A DNA stretch of 64,000 nt from positions 1 to 64,000 of the forward strand of contig NZ_JAUOPD010000013.1 of the NCBI RefSeq assembly GCF_030546745.1. The letters are read 5' to 3'. Numbering within the stretch: position 1 is the stretch's first letter; the number at the start of each line of letters is the position of its first letter. Shown one piece after another: positions 42,680 to 56,388 of this stretch. Position numbers and translations under genes: made by a program. A model generated the notes under the pieces. It was given only the letters and a program-made list of their open reading frames with translations. It searched no databases and had not been told where the DNA came from. This stretch comes from Thalassotalea sp. 1_MG-2023. GTDB lineage: Bacteria; Pseudomonadota; Gammaproteobacteria; Enterobacterales; Alteromonadaceae.

Positions 42680-42705
42680 GCATTAACGCTGTAATTCAGT
42701 ATACT
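42678..42705 (+). promoter_or_regulatory. atp operon promoter
   Basis: TTGCAT (42678-42683), a 16-base spacer and TATACT (42700-42705), ending 77 bases before atpI. It begins at the tail of the parB terminator. The long leader is usual for atp operons. Confidence 0.65.
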
Positions 42706-42782
42706 TGCGTCGACTTTTATCAAGTATAAAAACTTGCTGAAAAAAAGTACAAGTTTTACGAAAATCTTCGTTGAGGAGCCTT

Positions 42783-43175
42783 GTGATAAACAGGCAAAAC
42801 AATGCATTAATTAAAGTAGGTAGAAAGTTAGCGTTAATGCAACTATTGATCATGGCTTTTGTGCTGATCACTTGTACGATAATAAGCTTTATTTTTGCGG
42901 GAGTATCATATGCTGAATCAGCTATTGCTGGTGGCATAATAGCAATACTTCCTAATAGTGTGTTTGCATATAAAGCATTTAAATATGCAGGAGCACAAGC
43001 GTCCAAAGAGGTAATGCAATCCTTTTATAGTGGCGTGAAGTTAAAACTGGGGTTGTCAGCATTATTATTTGCATTGGCATTTAAGTTTTTGAATATTTTA
43101 CCAGCCCCTTTTTTCGCAACATATTGTTTAGTAGTGGTGATACCACTATTAACACCGATTTTTTATAGAAATTAG
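42783..43175 (+). CDS. atpI: ATP synthase accessory protein I
   Basis: AtpI is a small hydrophobic inner-membrane protein that helps assemble the c ring. From the GTG at 42783 there are 130 residues with four predicted membrane helices (about 20-45, 50-68, 90-106, 110-128). The GTG is chosen because GAGGAG (42773-42778) is correctly placed before it. The open frame goes back to a TTG at 42771 which overlaps that ribosome site. It is first gene of the atp operon. Confidence 0.88.
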   Translation: MINRQNNALIKVGRKLALMQLLIMAFVLITCTIISFIFAGVSYAESAIAGGIIAILPNSVFAYKAFKYAGAQASKEVMQSFYSGVKLKLGLSALLFALAFKFLNILPAPFFATYCLVVVIPLLTPIFYRN

Positions 43176-43196
43176 AATTTAAACTTTAATCATTAG

Positions 43197-44021
<825 letters not shown>

Positions 44022-44083
44022 CCTTTCGGGATTAGGTTAGAACGGCTATTAGCCGGCCCGAAGGGCAAAGGGTAAGGAAACCC
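44022..44083 (+). other. Structured mRNA element between atpB and atpE
   Basis: Immediately after the atpB stop an outer stem CCTTTCGGG (44022-44030)/CCCGAAGGG (44057-44065) encloses an inner hairpin CGGCTA (44043-44048)/TAGCCG (44050-44055). A third small stem GGGT/ACCC follows at 44070-44083. No T run follows, so it is not a terminator. Position before the most highly translated subunit suggests control of mRNA stability or translation of atpE. Confidence 0.6.
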
Positions 44084-44124
44084 GAAAAAATTTAATTTTT
44101 TAACTTTTAATTTTACTTTAATAA

Positions 44125-44373
<249 letters not shown>

Positions 44374-44424
44374 TTAATTTTTTTTAGACTTTTTTAACTG
44401 CGAATTTAAATAGGAGGTACACAA

Positions 44425-44895
44425 ATGAACGTAAATATCACTTTTGTCAGTGAAATGATCGCATTTGTCGTATTCGTTATTTTCTGTATGAAGTTTGTAT
44501 GGCCGCCAATTATTGCTGCTATTGAAACTCGTCAGAAAACCATTGCTGATGGTCTAGCTGCATCTGATCGTGCTGCTAAAGATCTTGCCTTAGCGCAAGA
44601 AAAAGCAACAGCACAATTAAAAGAAGCTAAAGCGCAAGCTGCTGATATTATCGAAGCAGCTAAAAAGCGTGAAGCACAATTAATTGAAGATGCTGCTGAA
44701 AAAGCGCAAGCAGAAAAAGAGAAAATCTTAGCTGCTGGCCATACAGAAATTGAGTCTGAACGCAATCGTGCTAAAGAAGAGTTACGTAAACAAGTAGCTA
44801 TTCTTGCGGTAGCCGGTGCCGAGAAAATTCTCGAGCGTTCAATTGATGCCGCTGCACACAGCGACATCTTAGATAAACTAGTAGCAGAACTTTAA
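44425..44895 (+). CDS. atpF: ATP synthase Fo subunit b
   Basis: The peripheral stalk subunit. One N-terminal membrane helix (about 5-27) is followed by a long, charged, Ala/Glu/Lys-rich helix to residue 156 that forms the dimeric stator. The ribosome site AGGAGGT (44412-44418) is near perfect, in line with the need for two copies per complex. Confidence 0.96.
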   Translation: MNVNITFVSEMIAFVVFVIFCMKFVWPPIIAAIETRQKTIADGLAASDRAAKDLALAQEKATAQLKEAKAQAADIIEAAKKREAQLIEDAAEKAQAEKEKILAAGHTEIESERNRAKEELRKQVAILAVAGAEKILERSIDAAAHSDILDKLVAEL

Positions 44896-44908
44896 GAGGG
44901 TATAGGGC

Positions 44909-45442
44909 ATGTCTGAATTGACAACAATCGCTCGTCCCTATGCTAAAGCAGCGTTCGAATATGCTGTGGCAGCTGGTGCGGTAGATGCTTGGCAAGAAAT
45001 GCTAGTATTTGCGTCAGAAGTTTCAACTAATGAAACAATGACCAGCTATTTATCAGGCGGAGCATCTGTTGAACAAGCACAAGACTTGTTCATTAAAGTA
45101 TGTGACGAACAACTGAATCCACAAGGTCAAAACTTAATTAAAGTAATGGCTGAAAACGAACGTTTGTTGGTACTACCACAAGTTTCTGAACAGTTCGGTT
45201 TGTTAAAAGCTGAATATGAAAAAGAAATTACTGTGGATGTTTCGTCTGCTGTTGAATTAACAGCTGACCAACAATCAAGTATTAGTGCCGCGCTTGAAAA
45301 GCGCTTGGCTCGAAAAGTAAAGCTCAATTGTATTGTAGATGAAAGCGTAGTGTCAGGCTTAGTTATTAAAGCTGGTGACATGGTAATTGATGGTTCTGTT
45401 AGAGGTAAATTGAACCGCTTAGCTACAACAATGCAATCTTAA
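44909..45442 (+). CDS. atpH: ATP synthase F1 subunit delta
   Basis: Subunit delta connects the stator stalk to the top of F1. The 177 residues begin [17 protein letters not shown], the family start, and end with [23 protein letters not shown], the conserved C-terminal segment. It lies 13 bases after atpF. Confidence 0.96.
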   Translation: MSELTTIARPYAKAAFEYAVAAGAVDAWQEMLVFASEVSTNETMTSYLSGGASVEQAQDLFIKVCDEQLNPQGQNLIKVMAENERLLVLPQVSEQFGLLKAEYEKEITVDVSSAVELTADQQSSISAALEKRLARKVKLNCIVDESVVSGLVIKAGDMVIDGSVRGKLNRLATTMQS

Positions 45443-45455
45443 CGGGGAACAGAGC

Positions 45456-46997
45456 ATGCAACTGAATTCCACTGAAATCGCTGAACTGATCAAAAAACGT
45501 ATTGAACAGTTTGACGTTGTCAGCGAAGCTCGTAACGAAGGTACTATCGTTTCAGTAACCGACGGTATCATTCGTATTCACGGCCTTGCAGACGCAATGC
45601 AAGGTGAGATGATCGAACTTCCTGGTAACCGCTTCGCTATCGCGTTAAACCTTGACCGTGATTCGGTAGGTGCGGTAGTTATGGGTCCATATGCAGACCT
45701 AGCAGAAGGCGTAAAAGTAAAAGGTACTGGCCGTATTTTGGAAGTACCAGTAGGTCGTGGTCTTTTAGGCCGCGTAGTAAACACATTAGGTGAGCCTATT
45801 GATGGAAAAGGTCCGATTGAAAATGACGGCTTTTCTCCAGTTGAAGTAGTAGCGCCAGGTGTTATCGAACGTAAATCAGTTGACCAACCTGTACAAACAG
45901 GTATCAAGTCAATTGACTCGATGATTCCAATCGGTCGTGGTCAACGTGAGCTTATCATCGGTGACCGTCAAATCGGTAAATCAGCGATTGCACTAGATGC
46001 GATTATTAACCAAAAGAACACAGGTATTAAATCTATCTATGTTGCGATTGGTCAAAAAGCTTCTACAGTAGCAAACGTTGTACGTAGTTTAGAAGAGCAC
46101 GGCGCATTAGATAACACGATTGTTGTTGTTGCTTCAGCGTCAGAAGCTGCTGCACTACAATACCTTGCACCATATTCTGGTTGTGCAATGGGTGAATACT
46201 TCCGTGACCGTGGTGAAGATGCACTAATTGTTTATGATGATTTATCTAAACAAGCGGTAGCTTATCGTCAAATATCGTTATTACTTCGTCGTCCACCAGG
46301 ACGTGAAGCTTACCCTGGTGATGTATTCTATTTGCATTCACGTTTATTAGAACGTGCTGCTCGTGTAAATGAAGAATATGTTGAACGTTTCACTAATGGT
46401 GAAGTTAAAGGCCAAACCGGTTCTTTAACAGCATTACCAATTATTGAAACACAAGCAGGTGATGTTTCTGCATTCGTACCAACGAACGTTATTTCAATTA
46501 CTGATGGTCAGATCTTCCTTGAGACAGATTTATTTAACTCAGGTATTCGTCCTGCTGTTAATGCTGGTCTTTCAGTATCTCGTGTTGGTGGTGCAGCGCA
46601 AACGAAAATCATCAAGAAACTTGGTGGCGGTATTCGTTTAGCACTTGCTCAATATCGTGAGCTTGCAGCTTTCGCTCAGTTTGCTTCTGACTTAGATGAC
46701 GCTACGCGTGAACAGTTAGAACACGGTCAACGTGTAACTGAGTTAATGAAACAAAAGCAATATAGCCCATTATCAGTTGCTGAAACGGCGGTTTCGCTTT
46801 TCGCTGCTGAAAAAGGCTATTTAAACGACGTAGACCTAGCAAAAATCGGTGATTTCGAAGCTGCATTACACAGCTACGTAGCCAGCGAGCATGCTGAGTT
46901 GATGGCTAAAATCAACGAAAGCGGTAACTACGATAAAGACATCGAAGCAGGTTTAGCAAAAGCACTTGATACGTTCAAGTCTACGCAAACTTGGTAA
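45456..46997 (+). CDS. atpA: ATP synthase F1 subunit alpha
   Basis: The non-catalytic nucleotide-binding subunit of the F1 hexamer, 513 residues. Walker [14 protein letters not shown] (about 169-181), the [17 protein letters not shown] Walker B region and the Arg-bearing segment near [12 protein letters not shown] are all present. It begins 13 bases after atpH. Confidence 0.98.
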   Translation: MQLNSTEIAELIKKRIEQFDVVSEARNEGTIVSVTDGIIRIHGLADAMQGEMIELPGNRFAIALNLDRDSVGAVVMGPYADLAEGVKVKGTGRILEVPVGRGLLGRVVNTLGEPIDGKGPIENDGFSPVEVVAPGVIERKSVDQPVQTGIKSIDSMIPIGRGQRELIIGDRQIGKSAIALDAIINQKNTGIKSIYVAIGQKASTVANVVRSLEEHGALDNTIVVVASASEAAALQYLAPYSGCAMGEYFRDRGEDALIVYDDLSKQAVAYRQISLLLRRPPGREAYPGDVFYLHSRLLERAARVNEEYVERFTNGEVKGQTGSLTALPIIETQAGDVSAFVPTNVISITDGQIFLETDLFNSGIRPAVNAGLSVSRVGGAAQTKIIKKLGGGIRLALAQYRELAAFAQFASDLDDATREQLEHGQRVTELMKQKQYSPLSVAETAVSLFAAEKGYLNDVDLAKIGDFEAALHSYVASEHAELMAKINESGNYDKDIEAGLAKALDTFKSTQTW

Positions 46998-47025
46998 TTA
47001 GTTAACCTTTTCGGAGAGAATAGTC

Positions 47026-47886
47026 ATGTCCGGCGCTAAAGAGATAAAATCGAAGATTGGAAGCGTACAAAATACGCAGAAAATCACCAGCGCAATGGAA
47101 ATGGTAGCAGCCAGTAAAATGCGCCGCGCGCAAGATGCTATGGCTGCATCTCGTCCATACGCTGAAAATATGCGAAATGTGATCGGTCACATCGCGCTTG
47201 GAAACCTTGAGTATCGCCATCCCTATTTGGAAGAGCGAGAAGTCAAGCGTGTAGGCTATATCGTTGTCTCTACAGACCGTGGATTATGTGGTGGCTTAAA
47301 TGTTAATTTATTTAAGTCTGTGTTATCTGATGCTGGCAAATGGCAAGCTGATGGCGCTGAAGTTGAATTTTGTGTAGTAGGTTCGAAAGCTACTGCTTTT
47401 TTCAACAATATGGGCGCAAACGTAACCGCACAGGTTTCAGGTTTAGGTGATACACCCTCTGTTACTGACCTTATTGGTTCAGTACGAGTGATGCTTGATG
47501 CCTATGACAACGGAAAAATAGACAAGCTTTATGTGGTTTACAACAAATTTGTAAATACCATGACGCAACAGCCGACTATCGATCAACTTTTACCTTTGCC
47601 TAAGTCAGACGATGACGCAATTCAACATCGTTGGGACTACTTATATGAACCAGATGCTCAAGCAATACTTGATCAATTATTGGTTCGTTATACAGAGTCT
47701 CAGGTGTACCAAGGCGTGGTTGAAAACCTCGCATGTGAGCAAGCCGCTCGTATGATTGCGATGAAAGCCGCTACAGATAATGCTGGTGACTTAATCGATA
47801 ACTTACAATTGGTATACAACAAAGCGCGTCAAGCAAGTATTACTCAAGAATTGAGTGAAATTTGTGCTGGTGCTGCAGCGGTGTAG
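47026..47886 (+). CDS. atpG: ATP synthase F1 subunit gamma
   Basis: The central rotor shaft. The 286 residues open with the coiled-coil helix [30 protein letters not shown] and close with the matching C-terminal helix ending [15 protein letters not shown]. The middle has [17 protein letters not shown]. The family pattern is complete. Confidence 0.97.
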   Translation: MSGAKEIKSKIGSVQNTQKITSAMEMVAASKMRRAQDAMAASRPYAENMRNVIGHIALGNLEYRHPYLEEREVKRVGYIVVSTDRGLCGGLNVNLFKSVLSDAGKWQADGAEVEFCVVGSKATAFFNNMGANVTAQVSGLGDTPSVTDLIGSVRVMLDAYDNGKIDKLYVVYNKFVNTMTQQPTIDQLLPLPKSDDDAIQHRWDYLYEPDAQAILDQLLVRYTESQVYQGVVENLACEQAARMIAMKAATDNAGDLIDNLQLVYNKARQASITQELSEICAGAAAV

Positions 47887-47903
47887 GCAAAGATTAAATT
47901 TAA

Positions 47904-49301
<1,398 letters not shown>

Positions 49302-49348
49302 TGAAAGCTGGTGGCTATGATTATATAGTCACCTTTTAGGAGGTCAAA

Positions 49349-49768
49349 ATGTCTTTAACAACTGTTAATCTGAATGTAGTAAGTGCGGAAGAAAAATTGT
49401 TTTCTGGTCGTATTGAATCATTACAGATCACAGGTAGTGAAGGTGAGTTAGGTATTATGCCTGGTCACGCACCTTTACTGACCTCACTAAAACCTGGTAT
49501 GGCTCGAATCGTTAAATACGGTGGAGAAGAAGAAGTACTTTACCTTTCAGGTGGTATGCTTGAAGTTCAGCCTAATAATGTTACTGTGCTTGCTGATGTT
49601 GCTGCACGTGTAGATGATCTGGATGAACAAGCAGCGTTAGAAGCAAAACAACGTGCTGAAGCGCACATGAATGCGCAAAGTGATGATGTTGATTATGCCG
49701 AAGTTGCTTGTGAATTAGCGCGTGCCGTTGCTCAATTACGAGTAATTCAAGCGTCTAAGAAGAAATAA
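49349..49768 (+). CDS. atpC: ATP synthase F1 subunit epsilon
   Basis: Epsilon joins the rotor shaft to the c ring and can inhibit ATP hydrolysis through its C-terminal helices. The 139 residues have the N-terminal beta-sandwich ([37 protein letters not shown]) and a helical C-terminus (about 90-138). It is the last gene of the operon and is followed by a strong terminator. Confidence 0.96.
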   Translation: MSLTTVNLNVVSAEEKLFSGRIESLQITGSEGELGIMPGHAPLLTSLKPGMARIVKYGGEEEVLYLSGGMLEVQPNNVTVLADVAARVDDLDEQAALEAKQRAEAHMNAQSDDVDYAEVACELARAVAQLRVIQASKKK

Positions 49769-49803
49769 CTCCGGTTATAAATTACTACGTTTTAGTGAAT
49801 TAA

Positions 49804-49829
49804 AAAGCGACCTATTGGTCGCTTTTTTT
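49804..49829 (+). terminator. Intrinsic terminator of the atp operon
   Basis: Stem AAAGCGACC (49804-49812)/GGTCGCTTT (49817-49825), TATT loop, then more T to 49829. The stem core is identical to that of the yidC terminator. Confidence 0.92.
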
Positions 49830-49878
49830 ATAGTTAAAAAGCAGGCTCCTTAAATTTTTATAAAGAATTATAGCCTAG

Positions 49879-50100
49879 CTAGCAGGGGTGACTTAACATT
49901 GTTTTCCTGAATGAAGTCTTTTGTCCTGATTGAGATAAGTGACCGTTACAATACAATGTACCGTGACCAACCGCTTGTGTGTAGGTTGCATCCGAGAAGT
50001 ATATATATTCTTCTGAATGACTGGGTAAAGCATAGGCTGCAAATGCGATAATTGCTGTTAGTGATGTTACCGTGGCTGTGTTGATTAAATATTTCTTCAT
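49879..50100 (-). CDS. Small secreted protein of unknown function
   Basis: A 73-residue protein with a clear signal peptide (KK, hydrophobic stretch to about residue 28, AYALPSHS near cleavage). The mature part of about 43 residues contains YFSDATYTQAVGHGTLYCNG and two cysteines that could form one disulfide. The pattern recalls the DUF6289 class of tiny exported proteins, by impression only. AAAGGA lies eight bases before the ATG. It is convergent with the atp operon. No function can be assigned. Confidence 0.65.
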   Translation of the reverse strand: MKKYLINTATVTSLTAIIAFAAYALPSHSEEYIYFSDATYTQAVGHGTLYCNGHLSQSGQKTSFRKTMLSHPC

Positions 50101-50362
50101 CTTTATTCCTTTAAATATATTGTTTTAGGAAGGAGAGCTACCAATTAATTAAAACAACATTAGTGACTCCTTTCACAAAAAATAGATTATAAATTGAACG
50201 GTTATTTGTCAACGTTTAGAAAATGAAAGTTAAAAAGATAAACTTAGTACTTTTACTTCACAATCTTTCGATAATATCGCACTATGAAAGAATCACAGTC
50301 CTGTTTTCTTACGCTAGAAGCAAATAGGTATCAAAAATCAAATAACAACTAATGGATTAACT

Positions 50363-51721
50363 ATGTCACTCTCTGTTGTCATTTTAGCTGCGGGTAAAGG
50401 TACTCGCATGAAATCATCTTTACCAAAAGTTCTTCACCCAATTGCTGATAAAGCCATGGTTGAACATGTCATTGATGCTGCCCGTTGTGTTAATGCAGAT
50501 AATATCTATATGGTTTACGGTTTTGGCGGTGAAGTATTAAAAGCCCGTATTACAGGTGAAGATTTAACGTTTGTAGAACAAGCTGAACAATTAGGTACTG
50601 GTCATGCGGTGAATATGGCTTCACCTTTTTTAAAAGATGATGAGAATGTTCTTGTACTGTATGGTGATGTACCATTAACAAAAGTTACAACGCTAGAAAA
50701 ATTAATCGAAGTAAAGCCTGAAAATGGTATGTCGTTATTAACGGTTAACCTTCAAAATCCAACTGGCTATGGACGTATTGTAAGAAGTTCTGGTGATGTA
50801 GTGGGTATTGTTGAGCAGAAAGATGCGACAGCCGACCAGCTTACTATTAATGAGTGTAACACGGGTATCTTGTTAGCAAATGGCGGTGATTTAAAACGAT
50901 GGTTAGCAAATTTGTCAAACGACAATGCGCAAGGCGAGTATTATTTAACCGATATTATTGCTGCTTGTCATAATGAAGGTAAAGCTATTGCGACTGCTCA
51001 CCCTGAAACTGAAATTGAAGTAGAGGGGGCTAACAACAGAGTTCAATTAGCAGCGTTAGAGCGCGCATTTCAGCTAAGAGAAGCTGAAACGTTAATGTTA
51101 AATGGCGCGAGTTTACGAGATCCTAATCGTATCGACATTCGAGGAAAGCTACTTATTGGTCAGGAAGTTATAATTGATGTTAACTGTGTGTTCGAAGGAG
51201 AAGTGGTTTTAGCGGATGGGGTAAAAATTGGTGCGAACTGTATTTTGAAAGACTGTACCATTGGTGAATTTACTGAAGTTAAACCAAATACCATTGTTGA
51301 AGGTGCGGTTATTGGTGACCAATGCTCTGTAGGACCTTTTGCACGTATACGACCTGGCTCTGTGATGAATAGAGATTCGCACATCGGCAATTTTGTGGAA
51401 ATGAAAAAGTCAATTTTGGGTGAAGGCAGTAAATCTGGTCATTTAACCTATTTGGGCGATGCGAATATCGGTAAAAATGTAAATATTGGCGCAGGTACTA
51501 TTACTTGTAACTATGATGGAATTAATAAATCACAAACCATTATTGATGATAATGCCTTTATTGGTTCAAACACGTCTTTAGTTGCTCCTGTGTTTGTTGG
51601 CGCAAAAGCCACTGTAGGCGCAGGATCTGTGGTGGCGAAAGATGTTGAAAAAGATCAGTTAGCTGTTGCCCGTGGTAAACAACGAAACATTGATGGTTGG
51701 CAGCGTCCAGCGAAAAAATAA
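50363..51721 (+). CDS. glmU: Bifunctional GlcNAc-1-P uridyltransferase/GlcN-1-P acetyltransferase
   Basis: GlmU makes UDP-GlcNAc for peptidoglycan and LPS, acetylating glucosamine-1-P and then adding UMP. The 452 residues have the N-terminal pyrophosphorylase domain ([20 protein letters not shown], about 7-26; LYGDVPLT) and the C-terminal left-handed beta-helix acetyltransferase with hexapeptide repeats (about 250-450; [33 protein letters not shown]). It follows atpC, as in many gammaproteobacteria, and supplies the same pathway as glmS 3 kb further on. Confidence 0.97.
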   Translation: MSLSVVILAAGKGTRMKSSLPKVLHPIADKAMVEHVIDAARCVNADNIYMVYGFGGEVLKARITGEDLTFVEQAEQLGTGHAVNMASPFLKDDENVLVLYGDVPLTKVTTLEKLIEVKPENGMSLLTVNLQNPTGYGRIVRSSGDVVGIVEQKDATADQLTINECNTGILLANGGDLKRWLANLSNDNAQGEYYLTDIIAACHNEGKAIATAHPETEIEVEGANNRVQLAALERAFQLREAETLMLNGASLRDPNRIDIRGKLLIGQEVIIDVNCVFEGEVVLADGVKIGANCILKDCTIGEFTEVKPNTIVEGAVIGDQCSVGPFARIRPGSVMNRDSHIGNFVEMKKSILGEGSKSGHLTYLGDANIGKNVNIGAGTITCNYDGINKSQTIIDDNAFIGSNTSLVAPVFVGAKATVGAGSVVAKDVEKDQLAVARGKQRNIDGWQRPAKK

Positions 51722-51925
51722 ATAATTAATCTTCTGTCATACTAGAGCGTGTTGATCTTTGCTGTTTAAGTTTTGTTCGAACCCAAAGGGCAGCGTTTTT
51801 TATTATTTATACGTTGTGATTGCTTTTTCGTGTGCAATTAATACATATTAATCGCAATGCCTGTCTAAATACCAATAAACTGTTATAAAAATAAACGCGA
51901 AAGATCAACTGCCCCTAATGAATAA

Positions 51926-51960
51926 GTGAGTTAGGAAAACTTAGCTTTTACCTTACTCAC
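51926..51960. terminator. Possible terminator between glmU and the chemoreceptor gene
   Basis: Inverted repeat GTGAGTTAGG (51926-51935)/CCTTACTCAC (51951-51960) with one internal mismatch, between convergent genes. There is no strong T run on either side. The rest of the 258-base gap (51722-51979) holds nothing else that I recognise. Confidence 0.45.
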
Positions 51961-51979
51961 GTGTTATTAGTGATCAAAA

Positions 51980-53614
51980 CTAATCAAGCTTAAAACTAGA
52001 AACAGAACCATTTAGTTCATGAGCTAAACTAAGAATATTCATTGCGTCATTACCATTATTCCTAGCCATCTGGTGATTAGCTGTAGTTTGGTCTGCTAAT
52101 AGGGTTATATTCTTACTGACATCTTCTGCTACTTGGCTTTGTTCTTCTGTTGCCGTTGCGGTTTGAGATGATGCATCGATGACATGATTTGATGCAATTG
52201 AAATTTTTTCAAATGCTTCTAATGTTTTATCTGATAACGCTACCCCTGTTTGTGTGGCTGAATTTCCTTTATTGATGGCTGTTACAGCTTCTTCCACACC
52301 ATGTTGGAGTGTTTCTATCATCACATGAATATCTTCTGTAGACTGTTGTGTACGCGCAGCAAGCGTTCTTACTTCGTCTGCAACCACAGCAAACCCTCGA
52401 CCTTGTTCACCAGCTCTAGCTGCTTCAATAGCAGCATTTAACGCTAATAAGTTTGTTTGCTCTGCAATGCCTCTGATCACATCAAGCACTGACGCAATGT
52501 TGGAAGAGTTATCTGAAAGTTTACGGATAACATCTGTGGCTTGGCTTACGGTTGTAGACAAAGTATGCATTTCGTTGGCAGCTTCGGTGGTAATTTGTCT
52601 TCCTTCATTGGTTAACTGATTAACTTTATTCACTTCTTGCGCTGTCATTTGTGCATTTTCTGCTACCTCTTTGATAGCGTAAGACATTTCGTTTACTGCA
52701 GTGGCGATAGCATCAACGGCATCTGTTTGTTTAAGACTGGTATTTTCAATTTCATGAGCGCCATTGTTAAGTTGCTCCACACCATTGATCACAGAACTGG
52801 ATTGCACAACAATAGACTTAATTAACGTTGTTAAGCTGTTAAACAGCTCGTCTATATCATTAGCAACCTCTCCTATCTCATCTTTACGACTGCTATTTAA
52901 TCTTTTCGTTAAATCACCATTACCGCTATTTAATTCTTTCAACTTTATCGACAAGCTTTCTAAGGCATCTGCCATAGCTTTCGGTGCTAATACGCCAACT
53001 GTAGCGGTGAGGATCACTACAATAACACTAATAATAATTAACACTGTTTGCCCTTGTTCGGCAGCAGCAATTGTTTCCTCATTAACGGTAGCACTTTTTT
53101 CGTCTGCAACTTCGCCGGCAATGTTATAAAAATCACGTAATTGATCAAATAATGCTAATGACTGCCCTTCACTTAAGGCAATAGCTTGTGATACTTGATT
53201 TTGTTCAATAAGCGAGAAAACTTTTAACGATGTATTTTTCCATTGCTGGTATGCATCTGTGAAGCCATTAAGCTTATTTGCAACATCAGGGTATAAGGTT
53301 AAATGCTGTTTAAATTCTTGCATTCTGTCATATGCTTGTTTTGCATTTTCATTGAAACTGGCAAGATCCTCAGCGACCATTTCATTATTATTAACATGAG
53401 ACAAAGCTTGAAGTTCAGCAACCCTCGCTTGATATAAATCACGATCAGCATTTAATACAGCAGAAATGGCAGGGTTAAATTTTTGCCCGAAAAGCTCCAT
53501 ACCATTGAGTGTTTTATTGACGAGGTTCACATTGAGTAATACAAGCACTACAAAAGTAAGCGCTATAAAACAAAAAACTGAAGTGTATCTCACACGAATA
53601 CTATTGAAGTTCAT
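51980..53614 (-). CDS. Methyl-accepting chemotaxis protein
   Basis: A 544-residue chemoreceptor. Membrane helices at about 9-30 and 190-208 enclose a 160-residue all-helical periplasmic sensor (four-helix-bundle type). A HAMP domain follows (about 209-265, ending near [19 protein letters not shown]), then the cytoplasmic signalling coiled coil with the highly conserved tip [38 protein letters not shown] (given as its two known halves). Glutamate/glutamine pairs suitable for methylation flank it. There is no CheR-docking pentapeptide at the C-terminus. Ligand unknown. Transcribed alone, divergent from the DeoR gene. Confidence 0.94.
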   Translation of the reverse strand: MNFNSIRVRYTSVFCFIALTFVVLVLLNVNLVNKTLNGMELFGQKFNPAISAVLNADRDLYQARVAELQALSHVNNNEMVAEDLASFNENAKQAYDRMQEFKQHLTLYPDVANKLNGFTDAYQQWKNTSLKVFSLIEQNQVSQAIALSEGQSLALFDQLRDFYNIAGEVADEKSATVNEETIAAAEQGQTVLIIISVIVVILTATVGVLAPKAMADALESLSIKLKELNSGNGDLTKRLNSSRKDEIGEVANDIDELFNSLTTLIKSIVVQSSSVINGVEQLNNGAHEIENTSLKQTDAVDAIATAVNEMSYAIKEVAENAQMTAQEVNKVNQLTNEGRQITTEAANEMHTLSTTVSQATDVIRKLSDNSSNIASVLDVIRGIAEQTNLLALNAAIEAARAGEQGRGFAVVADEVRTLAARTQQSTEDIHVMIETLQHGVEEAVTAINKGNSATQTGVALSDKTLEAFEKISIASNHVIDASSQTATATEEQSQVAEDVSKNITLLADQTTANHQMARNNGNDAMNILSLAHELNGSVSSFKLD

Positions 53615-53689
53615 ATAAGCTGTTCTCTTGTAAAGAAAAGTGAATGCTTTAAATATAGCTAATAATTAAATTATTGCGTGAAGAATGTC

Positions 53690-53717
53690 TTGAATAAATC
53701 TAGATAATTCCTATAAT
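53690..53717 (+). promoter_or_regulatory. Promoter of the deoR-type gene and glmS
   Basis: TTGAAT (53690-53695), a 16-base spacer and a perfect TATAAT (53712-53717), 38 bases before the ATG at 53756. Confidence 0.65.
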
Positions 53718-53755
53718 AACTTTCGGTTTGAAATTTAAGGTTGTCAATCGAAACT

Positions 53756-54514
53756 ATGACAAAGCGAAATACTAAGCAACGTCGCCATATTATTATCACC
53801 GAGTTAAATGAACATGGTGAAGTGAGCGTTGAACAACTAGCGAAAAAGTTTGAAACGTCAGAAGTAACAATTCGAAAAGATCTTGCCGCCTTAGAAAACA
53901 GTGGTTTATTGTTACGTCGTTACGGCGGCGCGGTACCATTACCTACAGAACTTATTGAACCAAAAAGTGAAAAGGTTTCAAAGCGTAAACAAAGTATTGC
54001 TGAATGTGCAGCGACACTGATAAGAGATCATAACCGCATTATTCTAGACAGCGGAAGCACAACGTCTGCATTGGTGAAAGCACTAGGTAAAAAAGAAGGC
54101 CTAGTGGTAATGACTAATTCTTTATCCATTGCATCTGACATACATGCGCTTGAAAACGAACCTACTATGCTCATGACAGGTGGTACTTGGGACCCTCATT
54201 CAGAGTCATTTCAGGGAAAGGTCGCTGAAAGCGTTTTAAGGTCTTATGATTTTGACCAGTTATTCATTGGTGCAGATGGTATTGATATCACCCGTGGTAC
54301 CACCACTTTTAATGAACTTTTAGGGTTAAGCCAAGTAATGGCAGAAGTATCTCGAGAAGTGATTGTCATGGTTGAATCAGAAAAATTTAATCGAAAAATT
54401 CCAAATTTAGAAATTCCATGGGATCAAATTCAATATTTGGTGACCGATGAAGATTTGTCTGCGGAATTAAATAAAAAGTTAATTGAACAAGGCGTTAATG
54501 TCATTATCGCTTAA
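53756..54514 (+). CDS. DeoR/GlpR family transcriptional regulator next to glmS
   Basis: A repressor-type protein with an N-terminal helix-turn-helix (about 3-58: KQRRHIIITELNEHGEVSVEQLAKKFETSEVTIRKDLAALE, the DeoR signature, quoted as known motif parts) and a C-terminal sugar-phosphate sensing domain (about 75-250) with LDSGSTTSALVKAL and FIGADGIDITRGTTTFN. The ATG at 53756 gives 252 residues; the frame also reads back to a TTG at 53741. It lies 18 bases before glmS and probably shares its transcript, so the effector may be an amino-sugar phosphate. That link is inferred from position. Confidence 0.88.
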   Translation: MTKRNTKQRRHIIITELNEHGEVSVEQLAKKFETSEVTIRKDLAALENSGLLLRRYGGAVPLPTELIEPKSEKVSKRKQSIAECAATLIRDHNRIILDSGSTTSALVKALGKKEGLVVMTNSLSIASDIHALENEPTMLMTGGTWDPHSESFQGKVAESVLRSYDFDQLFIGADGIDITRGTTTFNELLGLSQVMAEVSREVIVMVESEKFNRKIPNLEIPWDQIQYLVTDEDLSAELNKKLIEQGVNVIIA

Positions 54515-54532
54515 CATAAAAAGGATAATATT

Positions 54533-56365
54533 ATGTGTGGTATCGTCGGTGCTGTAGCACAACGTGATGTTGCAGACATTCTAGTAGAAGGCTTAAAGCG
54601 ACTAGAATATCGTGGTTATGATTCAGCAGGTGTAGCTATTATCAATAACGATAAGCAATTACGCCGCTTACGTCGACTAGGAAAAGTACAAGAATTATCG
54701 GATGCATTAGCCTCAGAGCCGTTATTTGGCGGTACTGGTATTGCTCATACGCGCTGGGCTACTCATGGCGTACCAAGCGAAATAAATGCTCACCCTCATA
54801 TTTCAAGTGAAAATATTGCCGTAGTACATAATGGAATAATTGAAAATCATAAAGAACTACGAGAAAAACTTGAATCATTAGGCTACACCTTTACTTCAGA
54901 AACAGATACAGAAGTGATAGCCCACCTTGTACATCATGAATTAAAAACTGCTGACACGTTATTAAAAGCTGTGCAAATTACCGTCACGCAACTAGATGGT
55001 GCATACGGTACCGTTGTAATGGATAGCACTGACAGTGATCGCATTATAGTTGCCCGCTCTGGCAGTCCGCTTGTGATTGGTTATGGCTTAGGTGAGAACT
55101 TTATTGCTTCTGACATGTTGGCTCTGCTACCAGTTACACGAAAATTTGCCTTTTTAGAAGAAGGTGATGTGGCAGAAGTGACACGCCATTCTGTAAATAT
55201 TTTTGACGTGGATGGTAATACAGTTGAACGTGAAGCAAAAGAACGTGAAATTGCACAAGACAGTGGTGACAAAGGTGAATATCGTCATTACATGCTCAAA
55301 GAAACGTATGAACAGCCTACAGCCATTCGTAATACATTAGAAGGCCGATTAATTGGTAATGCTATCGACATTAATGCGTTTGGTGAAGGTGCTGATGACA
55401 TATTTAAACAAATTGAACATGTACAAATTATTGCCTGTGGTACTAGTTATCATTCAGCAATGGTTGCGCGTTATTGGTTAGAAAGTTTAGCTGGCGTTTC
55501 ATGTAATGTTGAAATTGCTAGCGAGTTCCGTTATCGAAAATCACATGTACCGAAAAATGCACTATTAGTGACTATCTCTCAGTCAGGTGAAACAGCTGAT
55601 ACACTTGCTGCGCTTCGCTTAGCAAAAGAGCTAGGGTACTGTGCAAGCATGACTATTTGTAACGTACCTGGTTCATCGCTAGTACGTGAATCCGACTTAG
55701 CCTTTATGACTAAAGCGGGAGCTGAAATAGGTGTCGCCTCTACTAAAGCATTTACCACACAACTGGTTGGCCTTTTAATGATGACACTTGCGATTGGCCA
55801 GCATCATGGTATGCCAGAAAAAACTCAAGCAGAAATAGCGACGTCATTGATGAGTTTACCCAACAAGCTTGATGAAGTGCTAGCACTTGCAAACTCGATA
55901 GAAGATTTGGCAGAAGACTTTGCTGACAAAAACCATGCACTGTTTTTAGGACGTGGTGATCAATACCCTATCGCAATGGAAGGTGCGCTTAAGTTAAAAG
56001 AGATTTCATATATCCACGCAGAAGCATACGCAGCTGGCGAATTGAAACACGGGCCATTGGCACTTATTGACGCTGAAATGCCAGTGATCGTCGTGGCTCC
56101 TCGAAATGATTTAATTGAAAAACTTAAATCAAACGTTGAAGAAGTACGAGCGCGTGGCGGCTTAATGTACGTTTTTGCTGACATTGATGCCAAATTTGAA
56201 AGTGATGACACCATGACGGTGATTAACGTACCACACTGCGACGATATCATTGCTCCTATCGTTTATACTTTACCGCTGCAATTACTCTCTTATTACGTCG
56301 CTATTATTAAAGGTACTGATGTTGACCAACCAAGAAACCTTGCAAAATCAGTGACGGTGGAATAA
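54533..56365 (+). CDS. glmS: Glutamine-fructose-6-phosphate aminotransferase
   Basis: GlmS makes glucosamine-6-phosphate from fructose-6-phosphate and glutamine, the entry to UDP-GlcNAc synthesis. The 610 residues have the N-terminal glutaminase domain with catalytic Cys2 ([13 protein letters not shown]) and two SIS isomerase domains ([44 protein letters not shown]-like [19 protein letters not shown]). The C-terminal [12 protein letters not shown] is the conserved end that TnsD of Tn7 recognises at the DNA level. A Tn7-like end lies 23 bases past the stop. Confidence 0.98.
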   Translation: MCGIVGAVAQRDVADILVEGLKRLEYRGYDSAGVAIINNDKQLRRLRRLGKVQELSDALASEPLFGGTGIAHTRWATHGVPSEINAHPHISSENIAVVHNGIIENHKELREKLESLGYTFTSETDTEVIAHLVHHELKTADTLLKAVQITVTQLDGAYGTVVMDSTDSDRIIVARSGSPLVIGYGLGENFIASDMLALLPVTRKFAFLEEGDVAEVTRHSVNIFDVDGNTVEREAKEREIAQDSGDKGEYRHYMLKETYEQPTAIRNTLEGRLIGNAIDINAFGEGADDIFKQIEHVQIIACGTSYHSAMVARYWLESLAGVSCNVEIASEFRYRKSHVPKNALLVTISQSGETADTLAALRLAKELGYCASMTICNVPGSSLVRESDLAFMTKAGAEIGVASTKAFTTQLVGLLMMTLAIGQHHGMPEKTQAEIATSLMSLPNKLDEVLALANSIEDLAEDFADKNHALFLGRGDQYPIAMEGALKLKEISYIHAEAYAAGELKHGPLALIDAEMPVIVVAPRNDLIEKLKSNVEEVRARGGLMYVFADIDAKFESDDTMTVINVPHCDDIIAPIVYTLPLQLLSYYVAIIKGTDVDQPRNLAKSVTVE

Positions 56366-56388
56366 ACGTACTTTAAAGAAACTGTGCT

